This document shows, one piece after another, positions 17,948 to 26,200 of a stretch of 64,000 bases of DNA. The position numbers and the translations under genes are program-made. Under the pieces are notes generated by a model, which made no database searches, was not told where the DNA came from, and was given only the letters and a program-made list of their open reading frames with translations. Where the stretch lies: NCBI RefSeq assembly GCF_003173715.1, contig NZ_CP029550.1:4077501-4141500 (forward strand). Reading direction: 5' to 3'. Within the stretch, counting starts at the first letter, position 1; each line of letters starts with the position of its first letter. This DNA comes from Methylobacterium durans. GTDB taxonomy: Bacteria; Pseudomonadota; Alphaproteobacteria; Rhizobiales; Beijerinckiaceae.

Positions 17948-18430
17948 TCAATCGGCGTAGGGGTCGGGCACGCCGAGGGTGCGCAGGGCCGCCACTTCGA
18001 GGGCTTCCATCGCATCGGCCTCGGCCTCGCCGGTCTCATGGTCCTGGCCGAGAAGGTGCAGCGTGCCATGAACGAGAAGGTGCGCGAGATGATCGGCGAG
18101 CGGCTTCGACTGCTCGGCACTCTCGCGCAGCATCGTGTCATACGCAAGGACGACGTCGCCGAGCGGGGCCGCCATCCCGGCGATTGCGGGCTGCGGGGCG
18201 GCCGGGAAGGACAGCACGTTGGTGGGCTTGTCCTTGCCGCGCCAGCTGCGGTTCAGCGCCTGCACGGCGGCATCGTCGGTGAGCAGGACGCTGACCTCGA
18301 GCGCGCCCCCGGGTGCCCCCGGTGCGGCGGCGTACCCCGCCTCGACGGCGCGGATCACCAGCGCCTCGAGATCGGGCGCGACGCCCTCCCAGCGCGGGTC
18401 CTCCACGGCGACGTCGATCTCGAGAGGCAT
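17948..18430 (-). CDS. ybeY: Endoribonuclease YbeY (16S rRNA maturation)
   Basis: Metal-dependent single-strand RNase needed for 16S rRNA 3'-end processing and ribosome quality control. The 160-residue product has the signature HGTLHLLGQDH, with zinc ligands H121, H125 and H131, and the TNVLSFP block (residues 70-76). It starts one base after the phoH stop and sits in the order miaB-phoH-ybeY-corC-lnt, which is conserved across alphaproteobacteria. Confidence 0.96.
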   Translation of the reverse strand: MPLEIDVAVEDPRWEGVAPDLEALVIRAVEAGYAAAPGAPGGALEVSVLLTDDAAVQALNRSWRGKDKPTNVLSFPAAPQPAIAGMAAPLGDVVLAYDTMLRESAEQSKPLADHLAHLLVHGTLHLLGQDHETGEAEADAMEALEVAALRTLGVPDPYAD

Positions 18431-18431
18431 G

Positions 18432-19541
18432 TCAGGCGAGCGGGCGGCGGCGCGGGTTCGGGTTGCGGTCGGCCTCCGCCTCGCCGTGCGACGCCTTCTC
18501 GTAGGCCGTGACGATGCGGCGGACGAGGTCGTGACGCACCACGTCGACGTCCCTGAAGGTGACGCGGCCGATCCCCTCGACCCCGTCGAGGATCGAGACC
18601 GCCTCGACGAGACCGGAGCGCTGGCCGGGCGGCAGGTCGATCTGGCTCGGATCGCCGGTGACGATCATGCGCGAGTTCTCGCCGAGCCGGGTCAGGAACA
18701 TCTTCATCTGCATCGAGGTCGTGTTCTGCGCCTCGTCGAGGAGCACCACGGCGTTCGTCAGCGTGCGCCCGCGCATGAAGGCAAGCGGCGCGATCTCGAT
18801 CTGCCCCGTCTGCAGGCCGCGGTCGACGTGGCGCGCCTCCATGAAGTCGTAGAGGGCGTCGTAGATCGGGCGGAGGTAGGGATCGACCTTCTCCCGCATG
18901 TCGCCGGGCAGGAAGCCGAGCCGCTCGCCCGCCTCGACCGCCGGGCGCGACAGGATCAGGCGCTCGACGTGGCCCTGCTCCAGGAGCGAGACCGCGTGGC
19001 CGACGGCGAGCCAGGTCTTGCCGGTTCCGGCCGGCCCCTCCGCGAAGACGAGCTCGTTGCTGCGGAGCGCCTTGATGTAGGCGTCCTGCGCGGCGCTGCG
19101 GGCGCGTACGGCACCGCGGCGGCGGGTGGCGATCTGGTCGAATTGCGGCCGGTCGGATTCGGCGGCGATCTCGGCCGAGGGAAAGAGGTTGCCTTGGACT
19201 GTCGTCTCCTGGATGGCGCCATCGACGTCGCCGAGCGTCAGCGCGGTGCCCGATTCCTGGGCGCGGGCGTAGAGCCGCTCGAAGACGCGGCGCGCCTTCT
19301 CGGCCGCGTCCGGCGCGCCCTTCACGACGAGGTGGTTGCCGAGCGCCGTCGCCGTCACGCCGAGGCGGCGCTCGATATGGGCGACGTTCTGGTCGTACTG
19401 GCCGAAGACGAGGCTCGCGAGGCGGTTGTCGTCGAAGGTCAGCGACACCTCGACCGTCTCCATGATCTCGCCGGGCCGGGAAGCGGGGCCGCGCCCCCGC
19501 AAGGCGCCCCCACGGCCGGAGGCTCCGTCGCTCGTGCTCAA
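18432..19541 (-). CDS. phoH: PhoH-like ATPase
   Basis: Cytoplasmic P-loop ATPase/nucleotide-binding protein genetically tied to YbeY and RNA metabolism. The 369 residues include an N-terminal KH-like part, Walker A GPAGTGKT (169-176), Walker B VVLLDEAQN (about 266-274) and the family motif LSRPAVEAGERLGFLPGD. ATG at 19541 is the first start; the ATG at 19463 (METVEVSLTF) would remove a low-complexity glycine/arginine leader and may be the real one. It is separated from miaB by 25 bp and from ybeY by 1 bp. Confidence 0.93.
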   Translation of the reverse strand: MSTSDGASGRGGALRGRGPASRPGEIMETVEVSLTFDDNRLASLVFGQYDQNVAHIERRLGVTATALGNHLVVKGAPDAAEKARRVFERLYARAQESGTALTLGDVDGAIQETTVQGNLFPSAEIAAESDRPQFDQIATRRRGAVRARSAAQDAYIKALRSNELVFAEGPAGTGKTWLAVGHAVSLLEQGHVERLILSRPAVEAGERLGFLPGDMREKVDPYLRPIYDALYDFMEARHVDRGLQTGQIEIAPLAFMRGRTLTNAVVLLDEAQNTTSMQMKMFLTRLGENSRMIVTGDPSQIDLPPGQRSGLVEAVSILDGVEGIGRVTFRDVDVVRHDLVRRIVTAYEKASHGEAEADRNPNPRRRPLA

Positions 19542-19566
19542 GCGGATGTCCTTCTGGTCAACGGTC

Positions 19567-20970
19567 TCACGCGGCGGCCGCTTCGGACAGGGTCGCGCCG
19601 AACAGGCTGTTGGCGCCGGCCTCGACGATGCGCACGGGCAGGATCGTGCCGATGCTGGCGGCCGGAGCGTCGACCTGCACGGCGAGCAGGTGCGGCGTCT
19701 TGCCGGCGACCTGCCCCGGGTGACGCCCGGCCTTCTCGACGAGGATCTCGGTCGTCCGGCCCACCGCCGCCTTCTGGTAGGCGTGGCGCTGCCGGTCGAG
19801 GAGGGCCTGGAGCGCGGCGAGGCGCTCGCTCTTCACGGATTCCGGCACCGCGTCGGCGCGCTCCGCCGCGGGCGTGCCGGGGCGGGAGCTGTACTTGAAC
19901 GAGAAGGCGCTCTCGAAGCCGATCTCGGCCACGAGGCGCATCGTCTCGGAAAACTCCGCGTCGGTCTCGCCGGGAAAGCCGACGATGAAGTCGGAGGAGA
20001 GGGCGATGTCGGGCCGGGCCGCACGGACCCGGTCGATCAGGCGGCGGTACGCGTCGCCGGTGTGGCGCCGGTTCATCGCCGCGAGCACCCGGTCCGACCC
20101 CGACTGCACGGGCAGGTGCAGGTAGGGCATCAGGGCGGGGATCTCGGCATGGGCCCGGATCAGGTCCTCGCCCATGTCGTTGGGGTGGCTCGTCGTGTAG
20201 CGGAGGCGCGCGATGCCGGGGATCTCGGCCACGGCGCGCATCAGGTCGGCGAGCGTCGCCGGCCCGCCGTCCGGGCCCGCCCCGTGATAGGCGTTCACGT
20301 TCTGCCCGATCAGCGTGATCTCGCGCACGCCGCCCTCGGCGAGGGCGCGCGCCTCGGCGAGCACGGCCGGGACCGAGCGCGAGACTTCGGCCCCGCGGGT
20401 GTAGGGCACAACGCAGAAGGCGCAGAACTTGTCGCAGCCCTCCTGCACGGTGAGGAAGGCGGAGACGCCCCTGTTCCGCCGCGCGGGCAGGTGGTCGAAC
20501 TTGTCCTCGACCGGAAATTCGGTGTCGACGACGCGCTTCTCCCGCGACTGCTCCAGGAGCTCCGGCAGCCGGTGATAGCTCTGGGGGCCCACCACCACGT
20601 CGACGGCAGGCGCCCGTGCCAGGATCTCGGCGCCCTCGGCCTGCGCCACGCAGCCCGCCACCACGATGCGGGTGTCGCGGCCCTCCTGCCGGCGCTCGCC
20701 TTTCAGCACGCGCAGGCGTCCAAGCTCGGAATAGACCTTCTCGGCAGCCTTCTCGCGGATGTGGCAGGTGTTGAGGACGACGACGTCCGCGTCCTCGACG
20801 GAATCGGTCGCCGCGTAGCCCTGCTGCCCGAGCACGTCCGCCATGCGGGCGGCGTCGTAGGCATTCATCTGGCATCCGTAGGATCGGACGAAGGCTTTCT
20901 TCAACGATTCGGGTCCCGGACGGCGTAGGGGGCGGGCCCGTCCGCGCGTCGCGGGGGCCGGATGGATCAT
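19567..20970 (-). CDS. miaB: tRNA-2-methylthio-N6-dimethylallyladenosine synthase
   Basis: Radical-SAM methylthiotransferase that makes ms2i6A at tRNA position 37. The 467-residue protein has the N-terminal MTTase domain with cluster cysteines C33, C69 and C107. The radical-SAM core has C179, C183 and C186 (CDKFCAFC), and a C-terminal TRAM domain follows. ATG at 20970 gives about 20 extra basic residues before the conserved [12 protein letters not shown]; no later ATG precedes that motif. It heads the miaB-phoH-ybeY-corC-lnt cluster. Confidence 0.95.
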   Translation of the reverse strand: MIHPAPATRGRARPLRRPGPESLKKAFVRSYGCQMNAYDAARMADVLGQQGYAATDSVEDADVVVLNTCHIREKAAEKVYSELGRLRVLKGERRQEGRDTRIVVAGCVAQAEGAEILARAPAVDVVVGPQSYHRLPELLEQSREKRVVDTEFPVEDKFDHLPARRNRGVSAFLTVQEGCDKFCAFCVVPYTRGAEVSRSVPAVLAEARALAEGGVREITLIGQNVNAYHGAGPDGGPATLADLMRAVAEIPGIARLRYTTSHPNDMGEDLIRAHAEIPALMPYLHLPVQSGSDRVLAAMNRRHTGDAYRRLIDRVRAARPDIALSSDFIVGFPGETDAEFSETMRLVAEIGFESAFSFKYSSRPGTPAAERADAVPESVKSERLAALQALLDRQRHAYQKAAVGRTTEILVEKAGRHPGQVAGKTPHLLAVQVDAPAASIGTILPVRIVEAGANSLFGATLSEAAAA

Positions 20971-21027
20971 CGAGGGCGCGCGTCTACCACGTTTTTCACC
21001 GGGCGTCGCGCGGCCCGATTCACGCTG

Positions 21028-21071
21028 CGGCGCTCTGGCGGCGCTCTGGCGGCGCTCTGGCGGCGCGCTGG
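21028..21071. repeat. 11-bp tandem repeat upstream of glutaminase
   Basis: Unit CGGCGCTCTGG occurs three times exactly (21028-21060) and a fourth time with two changes (21061-21071). It lies between miaB and the glutaminase gene, 60 bp before the likely glutaminase start. Confidence 0.85.
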
Positions 21072-21130
21072 CGCCGCGCTTGCTTGCCCCCGGGCGCCGA
21101 ACCGGCCGGGGCCGGAATGACGAGGTGTGC

Positions 21131-22060
21131 GTGACCGAGCTTGAGCGTGCCGTGCGGGAGATCTCCGAGGAGATGCGGCAGCGGCCGGACCGCGGCGAGG
21201 TGGCCTCCTACATCCCGGAACTGGCCCGGGTCGACCCGCAGGCCTTCGGGCTCGTCGTGATCGACGCGGACGGGAACGTGGCCGCGGGGGGCGACAGCGA
21301 CGTCGCCTTCTCGATCCAGAGCATCTCGAAGGTGTTCACTCTGACGCTCGCGCTCGGCACGGTCGGCGACCGGCTCTGGCGGCGGGTCGGGCGCGAGCCC
21401 TCGGGGAGCCCTTTCAACTCCATCGTGCAGCTGGAGCGGGAGCAGGGCGTCCCGCGCAACCCCTTCATCAACGCGGGCGCGATCGCGGTGACCGACGTGA
21501 TCCTGTCAGGCCACCAGCCGCGGGAGGCGCTGGGCGAGATCCTGCGCTTCATGCAGTTCGTGGCCGACGATTCGTCGATCGCGATCGACGAGGCGGTGGC
21601 GGCCTCCGAGCAGCGCACGGGCTTCCGCAACAGTGCGCTCGCCAATTACATGAAATCCTTCGGCGTGATCGAGAATCCGGTCGCGTACACGCTCGGCGTC
21701 TACTTCCACCACTGCGCCATCGCGATGACCTGCCGCCAGCTCGCGAAGGCCGGGCGCTTCCTCGCCCATTCCGGGCGCAACCCGGCGACCGGGCATCTCG
21801 TGGTGCAGCCGGAGCGGGCACGCCGCATCAACGCGATCATGCTGACCTGCGGCCATTACGACGGCTCGGGCGAGTTCGCCTATCGCGTCGGCCTGCCCGG
21901 CAAGAGCGGGGTCGGCGGCGGCATCCTCGCGGTCGCTCCGGGCAAGGCGTCGATCGCCGTCTGGTCGCCGGGCCTCGACGCCGCCGGCAACTCGCATCTC
22001 GGCCGGATCGCGCTCGAGGCGCTGACCCGGCGGATGGGCTGGTCGATCTTCGGAACCTGA
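21131..22060 (+). CDS. glsA: Glutaminase (beta-lactamase-fold, GlsA type)
   Basis: Hydrolyses glutamine to glutamate and ammonia. From GTG 21131 the product ([11 protein letters not shown]) has 309 residues, the usual family length; the ATG-less extension upstream to 21080 reads as unconserved. The serine-dependent SxxK motif is seen in [10 protein letters not shown] (S64, K67), followed by [11 protein letters not shown] and the C-terminal GKSGVGGGI block. It lies close to glnII on the same strand, with a small DUF2735 gene in opposite orientation between them. This pairs glutamine breakdown with synthesis. Confidence 0.93.
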   Translation: MTELERAVREISEEMRQRPDRGEVASYIPELARVDPQAFGLVVIDADGNVAAGGDSDVAFSIQSISKVFTLTLALGTVGDRLWRRVGREPSGSPFNSIVQLEREQGVPRNPFINAGAIAVTDVILSGHQPREALGEILRFMQFVADDSSIAIDEAVAASEQRTGFRNSALANYMKSFGVIENPVAYTLGVYFHHCAIAMTCRQLAKAGRFLAHSGRNPATGHLVVQPERARRINAIMLTCGHYDGSGEFAYRVGLPGKSGVGGGILAVAPGKASIAVWSPGLDAAGNSHLGRIALEALTRRMGWSIFGT

Positions 22061-22065
22061 CGAGG

Positions 22066-22251
22066 TCAGGGCTTGCGGGTGCGCTCGGCTTCCTGGATCG
22101 CCGCCTCGTGGTACCAGGCGCCGGCGCCGGTCTCGACGACCGGATAGGAGGCCGCGGCAGCCTTCGGTGTGCCGGCGTGCCAGCCGGCCGCCCGCGGCCG
22201 CACGGGGAACTGGTAGATCTTGGCCGTCTCGCGACGGGGACTCGCTGTCAT
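22066..22251 (-). CDS. DUF2735 family small protein
   Basis: A 61-residue protein that begins RRETAKIYQFPVRPRA and ends GAWYHEAAIQEAERTRKP, the pattern of DUF2735. Function is unknown. In Rhizobiales this family is commonly encoded next to glnII, and here it is divergent from glnII across a 425-bp regulatory gap. A link to nitrogen control is inferred from that position only. Its stop is 5 bp from the convergent glutaminase stop. Confidence 0.7.
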   Translation of the reverse strand: MTASPRRETAKIYQFPVRPRAAGWHAGTPKAAAASYPVVETGAGAWYHEAAIQEAERTRKP

Positions 22252-22325
22252 CGGACCGTATCTCCCTGTGACGCGACAACCTCGAACCGAGGCTCCGGTT
22301 CAAGATATCGGCGCTGCACAGGCTT

Positions 22326-22342
22326 TGCACCGCCTGCTTGCA
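22326..22342. promoter_or_regulatory. NtrC-like enhancer site
   Basis: TGCACC-N5-CTTGCA matches the NtrC consensus TGCACC-N5-GGTGCA at 10 of 12 positions. It lies about 250 bp upstream of the candidate sigma-54 promoter of glnII, a usual enhancer distance. Confidence 0.45.
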
Positions 22343-22578
22343 ATAAAATCAGCATTTGCCGGCAATTTGCGCAGCCAAGGTATTGCCAATTCGCTCGGCA
22401 TAGGCTCCTGGCGCTTTTTTGACCTGCATCCGATCCGTGCAACGGGCCTGCTTGAGGCGGCAGCGCCCCCGCGCGGAGCCCACGCGATGGGCGGCACAGC
22501 CTTCGTTAACGCGGGCGTGAGCAGAAGCGCGGGGCGTACGGAGTGGCGACGCGCGGGCAGAAGACCCCGGAACGAAGC

Positions 22579-22594
22579 TGGCATCATTCATGCT
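22579..22594 (+). promoter_or_regulatory. Candidate sigma-54 promoter of glnII
   Basis: TGGCATCATTCATGCT has GG and GC at the exact -24/-12 spacing of the TGGCAC-N5-TTGCW consensus, with two differences. Expected transcription start is near 22606, about 70 bp before the glnII ATG. Confidence 0.5.
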
Positions 22595-22676
22595 AACGAG
22601 GGCTTCGGCCGGAGGCTGCGACGGATCGTCAAGAATCAACGCCAGAATCGCATGAGCAGGTGACGAGAGATCTCCA

Positions 22677-23717
22677 ATGACGAAATTCAAACTCGAATAT
22701 ATCTGGCTCGACGGCTACGCGCCGACCCCGAACCTGCGCGGCAAGACCCAGATCAAGGAATTCGACAGCTTCCCGTCGCTTGAGCAACTCCCGCTCTGGG
22801 GCTTCGACGGCAGCTCGACCAAGCAGGCCGAGGGCAGCTCGTCCGACTGCGTGCTGAAGCCCGTCCGCCACTTTCCGGACCCCGCCCGCAGCAACGGCGT
22901 GCTGGTGCTCTGCGAGGTGATGATGCCGGACGGCACCACCCCGCACCCCTCGAACAAGCGCGCCACCATCCTCGACGACGAGGGCGCCTGGTTCGGCTTC
23001 GAGCAGGAATACTTCTTCTACAAGAACGGCCGCCCGCTCGGTTTCCCCGAGACCGGCTTCCCCGCCCCGCAGGGCCCGTACTACACGGGCGTCGGCTACT
23101 CGAATGTCGGCTCGGTCGCGCGCCAGATCGTCGAGGAGCATCTCGACCTCTGCCTCGCCGCCGGCATCAACCACGAGGGCATCAACGCCGAGGTGGCGAA
23201 GGGCCAGTGGGAGTTCCAGATCTTCGGCAAGGGCTCCAAGAAGGCCGCCGACGAGATGTGGATGGCGCGCTACCTGATGCAGCGCCTCTGCGAGAAGTAC
23301 GAGATCGACATCGAGTACCATTGCAAGCCGCTCGGCGACACCGACTGGAACGGCTCGGGCATGCACTGCAACTTCTCGACGACGTACCTGCGCGAGACGG
23401 GCGGCAAGGCCTATTTCGAGGCGCTGATGGCGGCTTTCGAGGCGAACATCGAAGACCACATCGCGGTCTACGGCCCGGACAACCACATGCGTCTGACCGG
23501 CAAGCACGAGACGGCGCCGTGGAACAAGTTCAGCTACGGCGTGGCCGACCGCGGCGCCTCGATCCGCGTGCCGCACAGCTTCGTGAAGAACGATTACAAG
23601 GGCTATCTCGAGGATCGCCGCCCGAACTCCATGGGCGACCCCTACCAGATCGCCTCGCAGGTCCTGAAGACGATCGCGTCGGTCGAGACCGGCAGCGCGT
23701 CGAAGGCCGCGGCCTGA
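22677..23717 (+). CDS. glnII: Glutamine synthetase II (eukaryotic-type GSII)
   Basis: ATP-dependent synthesis of glutamine from glutamate and ammonia. The 346-residue length is that of GSII, far shorter than GlnA. The GSII hallmarks are seen: LPLWGFDGSSTKQAEGSSSD near residue 40, GFEQEYFF (metal-binding Glu), NAEVAKGQWEFQ and MRLTGKHET. There is no adenylylation-site tyrosine region, as usual for GSII. Rhizobial glnII genes are transcribed from NtrC-dependent promoters under nitrogen limitation, and matching sites are present upstream. The ATG is preceded by GAGA. Confidence 0.97.
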   Translation: MTKFKLEYIWLDGYAPTPNLRGKTQIKEFDSFPSLEQLPLWGFDGSSTKQAEGSSSDCVLKPVRHFPDPARSNGVLVLCEVMMPDGTTPHPSNKRATILDDEGAWFGFEQEYFFYKNGRPLGFPETGFPAPQGPYYTGVGYSNVGSVARQIVEEHLDLCLAAGINHEGINAEVAKGQWEFQIFGKGSKKAADEMWMARYLMQRLCEKYEIDIEYHCKPLGDTDWNGSGMHCNFSTTYLRETGGKAYFEALMAAFEANIEDHIAVYGPDNHMRLTGKHETAPWNKFSYGVADRGASIRVPHSFVKNDYKGYLEDRRPNSMGDPYQIASQVLKTIASVETGSASKAAA

Positions 23718-23762
23718 TCCACGAGACCCGGCGCGGGCTCCGCGCCGGCCACGCCTTCCCGG

Positions 23763-23793
23763 ACGGGCCGTCACCCACGAGGTGGCGGCCCGT
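23763..23793 (+). terminator. Hairpin after glnII
   Basis: Two 13-base arms (23763-23775 and 23781-23793) pair with one mismatch around a five-base loop, 45 bp after the glnII stop. Only TTCCCGTT follows, so the T-tract is poor. Confidence 0.5.
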
Positions 23794-23850
23794 TCCCGTT
23801 CCGACGGGGGAGGTGGGGCGTCCGCCCGCCTCGACGCGGATGGACCGGGC

Positions 23851-23887
23851 GCGGGTCCCTTCTCGTTCCGAGAGGGACAGGGTGAGG
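23851..23887 (-). repeat. Second copy of the REP-like repeat
   Basis: On the minus strand this segment matches 10520-10560 closely (both contain CTCACCCTGTCCCTCTC and GAACGAGA...GGGACCCG). It lies between glnII and plsC, in noncoding DNA. This identifies a dispersed repeat family. Confidence 0.7.
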
Positions 23888-23919
23888 AATTCGCCGTGTC
23901 CGGAGACGGGAATGCTTCG

Positions 23920-24801
23920 TTAGACGGCCGGGAGGCCTGCGGCGCCGAGATCGGCGGTGGGGCCAGCCGGCTCGCGGCGCTCCTCGCAGGGCGCCAGCGG
24001 CTCCGGCCGCCCGGTCACGGCCCGCCGCATGGCGGCGCGGACCTGGGCCTCCGCCAGCGCCGTCACCACCTTTCGGTCCGTGCCCGCCTCGAAGGTGATC
24101 GGGGCGCCCCAGACGACGTGCACGTCGATCGGCCCGCGGCGCACGAACAGGGCGAGATGGGGCGCGAGTTCCATGTCGCCGTACCACGCCACCTCCGGCC
24201 GCTCGTTCCGGTCGAGCGGCAGGCCGTTCCGGCGCGGATAGGTGATAGCCAGCGGCTGCAGCCGGATCCGGTCGAGCCGGGCGCCCTCGGCCTGGATCGC
24301 GGCGCGGGCGGCGCCGACGAGGGACGAGCGGAAGGGCAGGATGCGGTTGCCGTCCCCCGTCGTGCCCTCGGCGAACAGAACGATGAGATCGCCCGCGGCG
24401 AGCCGCGTCCCCACCGTGGCGTTGACGTGCGCGGTGGCCGCGCGGCGGGCGCGGTCGATGAAGACGGTGCGTTGCAGGCGGGCGAGCGTCCCGATCAGGG
24501 GCCAGCCCGCGATCTCGGATTTCGCCACGAAGGAGAGCGGCCGCAGGGAGCCGAGCGCCGCGATGTCGAGCCAGGAGACGTGGTTCGCGAGGACCAGGGC
24601 CGGCTCGCCGAGGGCGGGCGGCGTCCCGCTCTGCGTGACGCGCACGCCGAAGATCCGCAGGACGATCCGGTGGAACAAGGCCGGCGCGTGGGCGGCGACC
24701 CGGCCGCGCCCAAAGCGCAGGCTCAGCCAGTGCGGGCCTATCAGCACCGCGAAGGCGAGCGCGCACAGCGCGAGGCGCAGGGCTGTGAGGAGGGCGCTCA
24801 T
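23920..24801 (-). CDS. plsC: 1-acyl-sn-glycerol-3-phosphate acyltransferase
   Basis: Makes phosphatidate from lysophosphatidate at the inner membrane. From ATG 24801 (MSALLTALRLAL) the product has 293 residues. It starts with a hydrophobic helix, then the acyltransferase boxes NHVSWLD (H74 and D79) and FAEGTTGD (143-150) and the RTVFIDR block. The long open frame upstream of 24801 is a shadow of rimI. The C-terminal 40 residues are proline/alanine-rich and unconserved-looking. It follows rimI on the same strand by 20 bp and ends next to the repeat at 23851. Confidence 0.92.
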   Translation of the reverse strand: MSALLTALRLALCALAFAVLIGPHWLSLRFGRGRVAAHAPALFHRIVLRIFGVRVTQSGTPPALGEPALVLANHVSWLDIAALGSLRPLSFVAKSEIAGWPLIGTLARLQRTVFIDRARRAATAHVNATVGTRLAAGDLIVLFAEGTTGDGNRILPFRSSLVGAARAAIQAEGARLDRIRLQPLAITYPRRNGLPLDRNERPEVAWYGDMELAPHLALFVRRGPIDVHVVWGAPITFEAGTDRKVVTALAEAQVRAAMRRAVTGRPEPLAPCEERREPAGPTADLGAAGLPAV

Positions 24802-24821
24802 CGTCCGGGGCGCAGGCCGGC

Positions 24822-25343
24822 TCAGGCGAGCGTCGCGCGCATGGTGAGCGCGGTCGTCCGGCTGCCGTCGGCACGGGTGTAGTAGCCGGTGCGCTCGCCG
24901 ACCTGCGTGAAGCCGTGGCGCGCGTAGAGTCGGAGCGCCGGCCGGTTGCCCTCGTCGACCTCGAGATGCACGAGGCGCACGCCCGCATGGGCGAGATGGG
25001 TCAGGTGCTCGCGCAGGAGGCGGTGGCTGAGGCCGCCGCCCCGCGCGGTGGGGGCGAGGACCAGGGTCAGGATCTCGGCCTCGTCCCCGACCCGGCGGGA
25101 GAGGATGAAGCCCTGGACCGCGCCGGCCCGCCAGAGGGCGTGCGCCTCGGTCGAGCGCTCGCACAGCATCCGCTCGAACTCGTGCGCGTCCCAGGGGCGG
25201 GCGAAGGCGGTGGCGTGGATGCGGGCCAGCGCCCGCGCCTGCCCGGAATCGCGCAGGGGCGCCACGTAGGGCTCGGGGCCCCAGGCATCCCACCAGGCGA
25301 GCCACCATTCGAGGGGCCAGAACGGGGAGACCGGTCGCGTCAT
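24822..25343 (-). CDS. rimI: Ribosomal-protein-alanine N-acetyltransferase (RimI)
   Basis: GNAT enzyme that acetylates protein N-termini, classically ribosomal protein S18. From ATG 25343 the product has 173 residues. It has the acetyl-CoA loop region LAPTARGGGLSHRLL, the LHLEVDEGNRPALRLYARHGF block and a final YYTRADGSRTTALTM strand. The ATG overlaps the TGA of tsaB (ATGA), the standard tsaB-rimI arrangement. A tryptophan-rich N-terminal extension (about 30 residues) precedes the GNAT core. Confidence 0.92.
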   Translation of the reverse strand: MTRPVSPFWPLEWWLAWWDAWGPEPYVAPLRDSGQARALARIHATAFARPWDAHEFERMLCERSTEAHALWRAGAVQGFILSRRVGDEAEILTLVLAPTARGGGLSHRLLREHLTHLAHAGVRLVHLEVDEGNRPALRLYARHGFTQVGERTGYYTRADGSRTTALTMRATLA

Positions 25344-26020
25344 CGGCGGGCGAGCCTCGCATGGTCCTGCGGCTGCGCGTCGGGACCGCGCAGGTAGAGG
25401 GGTCGGGGCAGTGCCTGATCCGGATCGGCGAGGAGGCCGAGGGAGGCGACCCAAGCGATCTCGGGCGGGTGCGTGCCGGCGATTTCGGCCGCGATGCCGC
25501 GGGCCTTCGCGGCGGCGGCGAGCGCTGGCGCGCCCGAACCGACCAGGGTGAGCGGCCCCGTCCCGAGACGGTCGAGGGCGGCCTCGACGGGGAGATGGCT
25601 CGGCGGCACCACGATGCCGTCGCCGACGCTCATCGCCTGCAGGTAGACGGCGCCGTGGCGGGCATCGATCGCGGCGGCGATCAGGCCGCCGCCGTTCATC
25701 GCCAGGAGCGGCGCGAGCAGCGCCGACAGGGTGGTGACGCCGACGACCGGGATGCGGGCGGCGAGCCCGACCGCACGGGCGGCCGAGAGCCCGACGCGCA
25801 GGCCGGTATAGCTGCCGGGACCCACCGTGACGGCCACCCGGTCGAGGCTCTCGAAGCCACCCTCCACCCGGGAGATCACCCGCTCGACAAGGGGCAGAAG
25901 GGCCTCCGCGTGCCCGCGGGACAGCACCATGCTCTCCTCGGCCAGAAGGTCGTCCGACGTGTCCGTCGCGACGCAGGCTGCGCAGGCGTCGAGCGCCGTG
26001 TCGATGGCCAGGATACGCAC
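25340..26020 (-). CDS. tsaB: tRNA threonylcarbamoyladenosine biosynthesis protein TsaB
   Basis: Inactive Kae1-like partner of TsaD in making t6A37 on ANN-decoding tRNAs. GTG at 26020 gives MRILAIDTALDACAAC, the standard N-terminus, with GGAG seven bases upstream; product 226 residues. The ATPase-fold motif VGPGSYTGLRVGLSAARAVG is clear. Longer frames up to 26149 run through the nfuA terminator and are rejected. It overlaps rimI by 4 bp. Confidence 0.94.
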   Translation of the reverse strand: MRILAIDTALDACAACVATDTSDDLLAEESMVLSRGHAEALLPLVERVISRVEGGFESLDRVAVTVGPGSYTGLRVGLSAARAVGLAARIPVVGVTTLSALLAPLLAMNGGGLIAAAIDARHGAVYLQAMSVGDGIVVPPSHLPVEAALDRLGTGPLTLVGSGAPALAAAAKARGIAAEIAGTHPPEIAWVASLGLLADPDQALPRPLYLRGPDAQPQDHARLARR

Positions 26021-26105
26021 GCTGACTCCAGATGCCGCCGGCGACGGGCCGGACGGTCGCCCCTCGAAATCCCACGCGCTGCGAGCGCGAACGAAATGGT
26101 ATGGC

Positions 26106-26137
26106 AAAAGGGCCGCCCCGTCAGCGCGGCGCGGCCC
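26106..26137 (-). terminator. Rho-independent terminator after nfuA
   Basis: On the minus strand GGGCCGC and GCGGCCC arms (26137-26131 and 26116-26110) are followed by TTTT. It lies 64 bp after the nfuA stop and upstream of tsaB, separating the two units. Confidence 0.7.
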
Positions 26138-26200
26138 CCGAAGCGTCATGCCGGCGGCGAGTGTTGCCGCGTTGCGTCGGCGGCCCCCTGTCGGCGGCGA

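Larger units (their letters stand above)
22252..22676. other. Divergent regulatory gap, DUF2735 gene / glnII
   Basis: 425 bp without a credible gene. It is less GC-rich than the rest around 22310-22430. It holds a TGCACC-N5-CTTGCA site (22326-22342), a TTGCCGGCAA palindrome (22356-22365) and a -24/-12-like element (22579-22594). The short frames crossing it have no coding character. Confidence 0.6.

Noticed and set aside
22340-22400. Sigma-54 promoter for the DUF2735 gene on the minus strand
   Set aside because: TGGC and TTGC elements are present, but GG and GC are one base too far apart for a -24/-12 promoter.
22220-22663. 147-residue plus-strand frame before glnII
   Set aside because: No coding character, overlaps the regulatory sites and the start of the DUF2735 gene.
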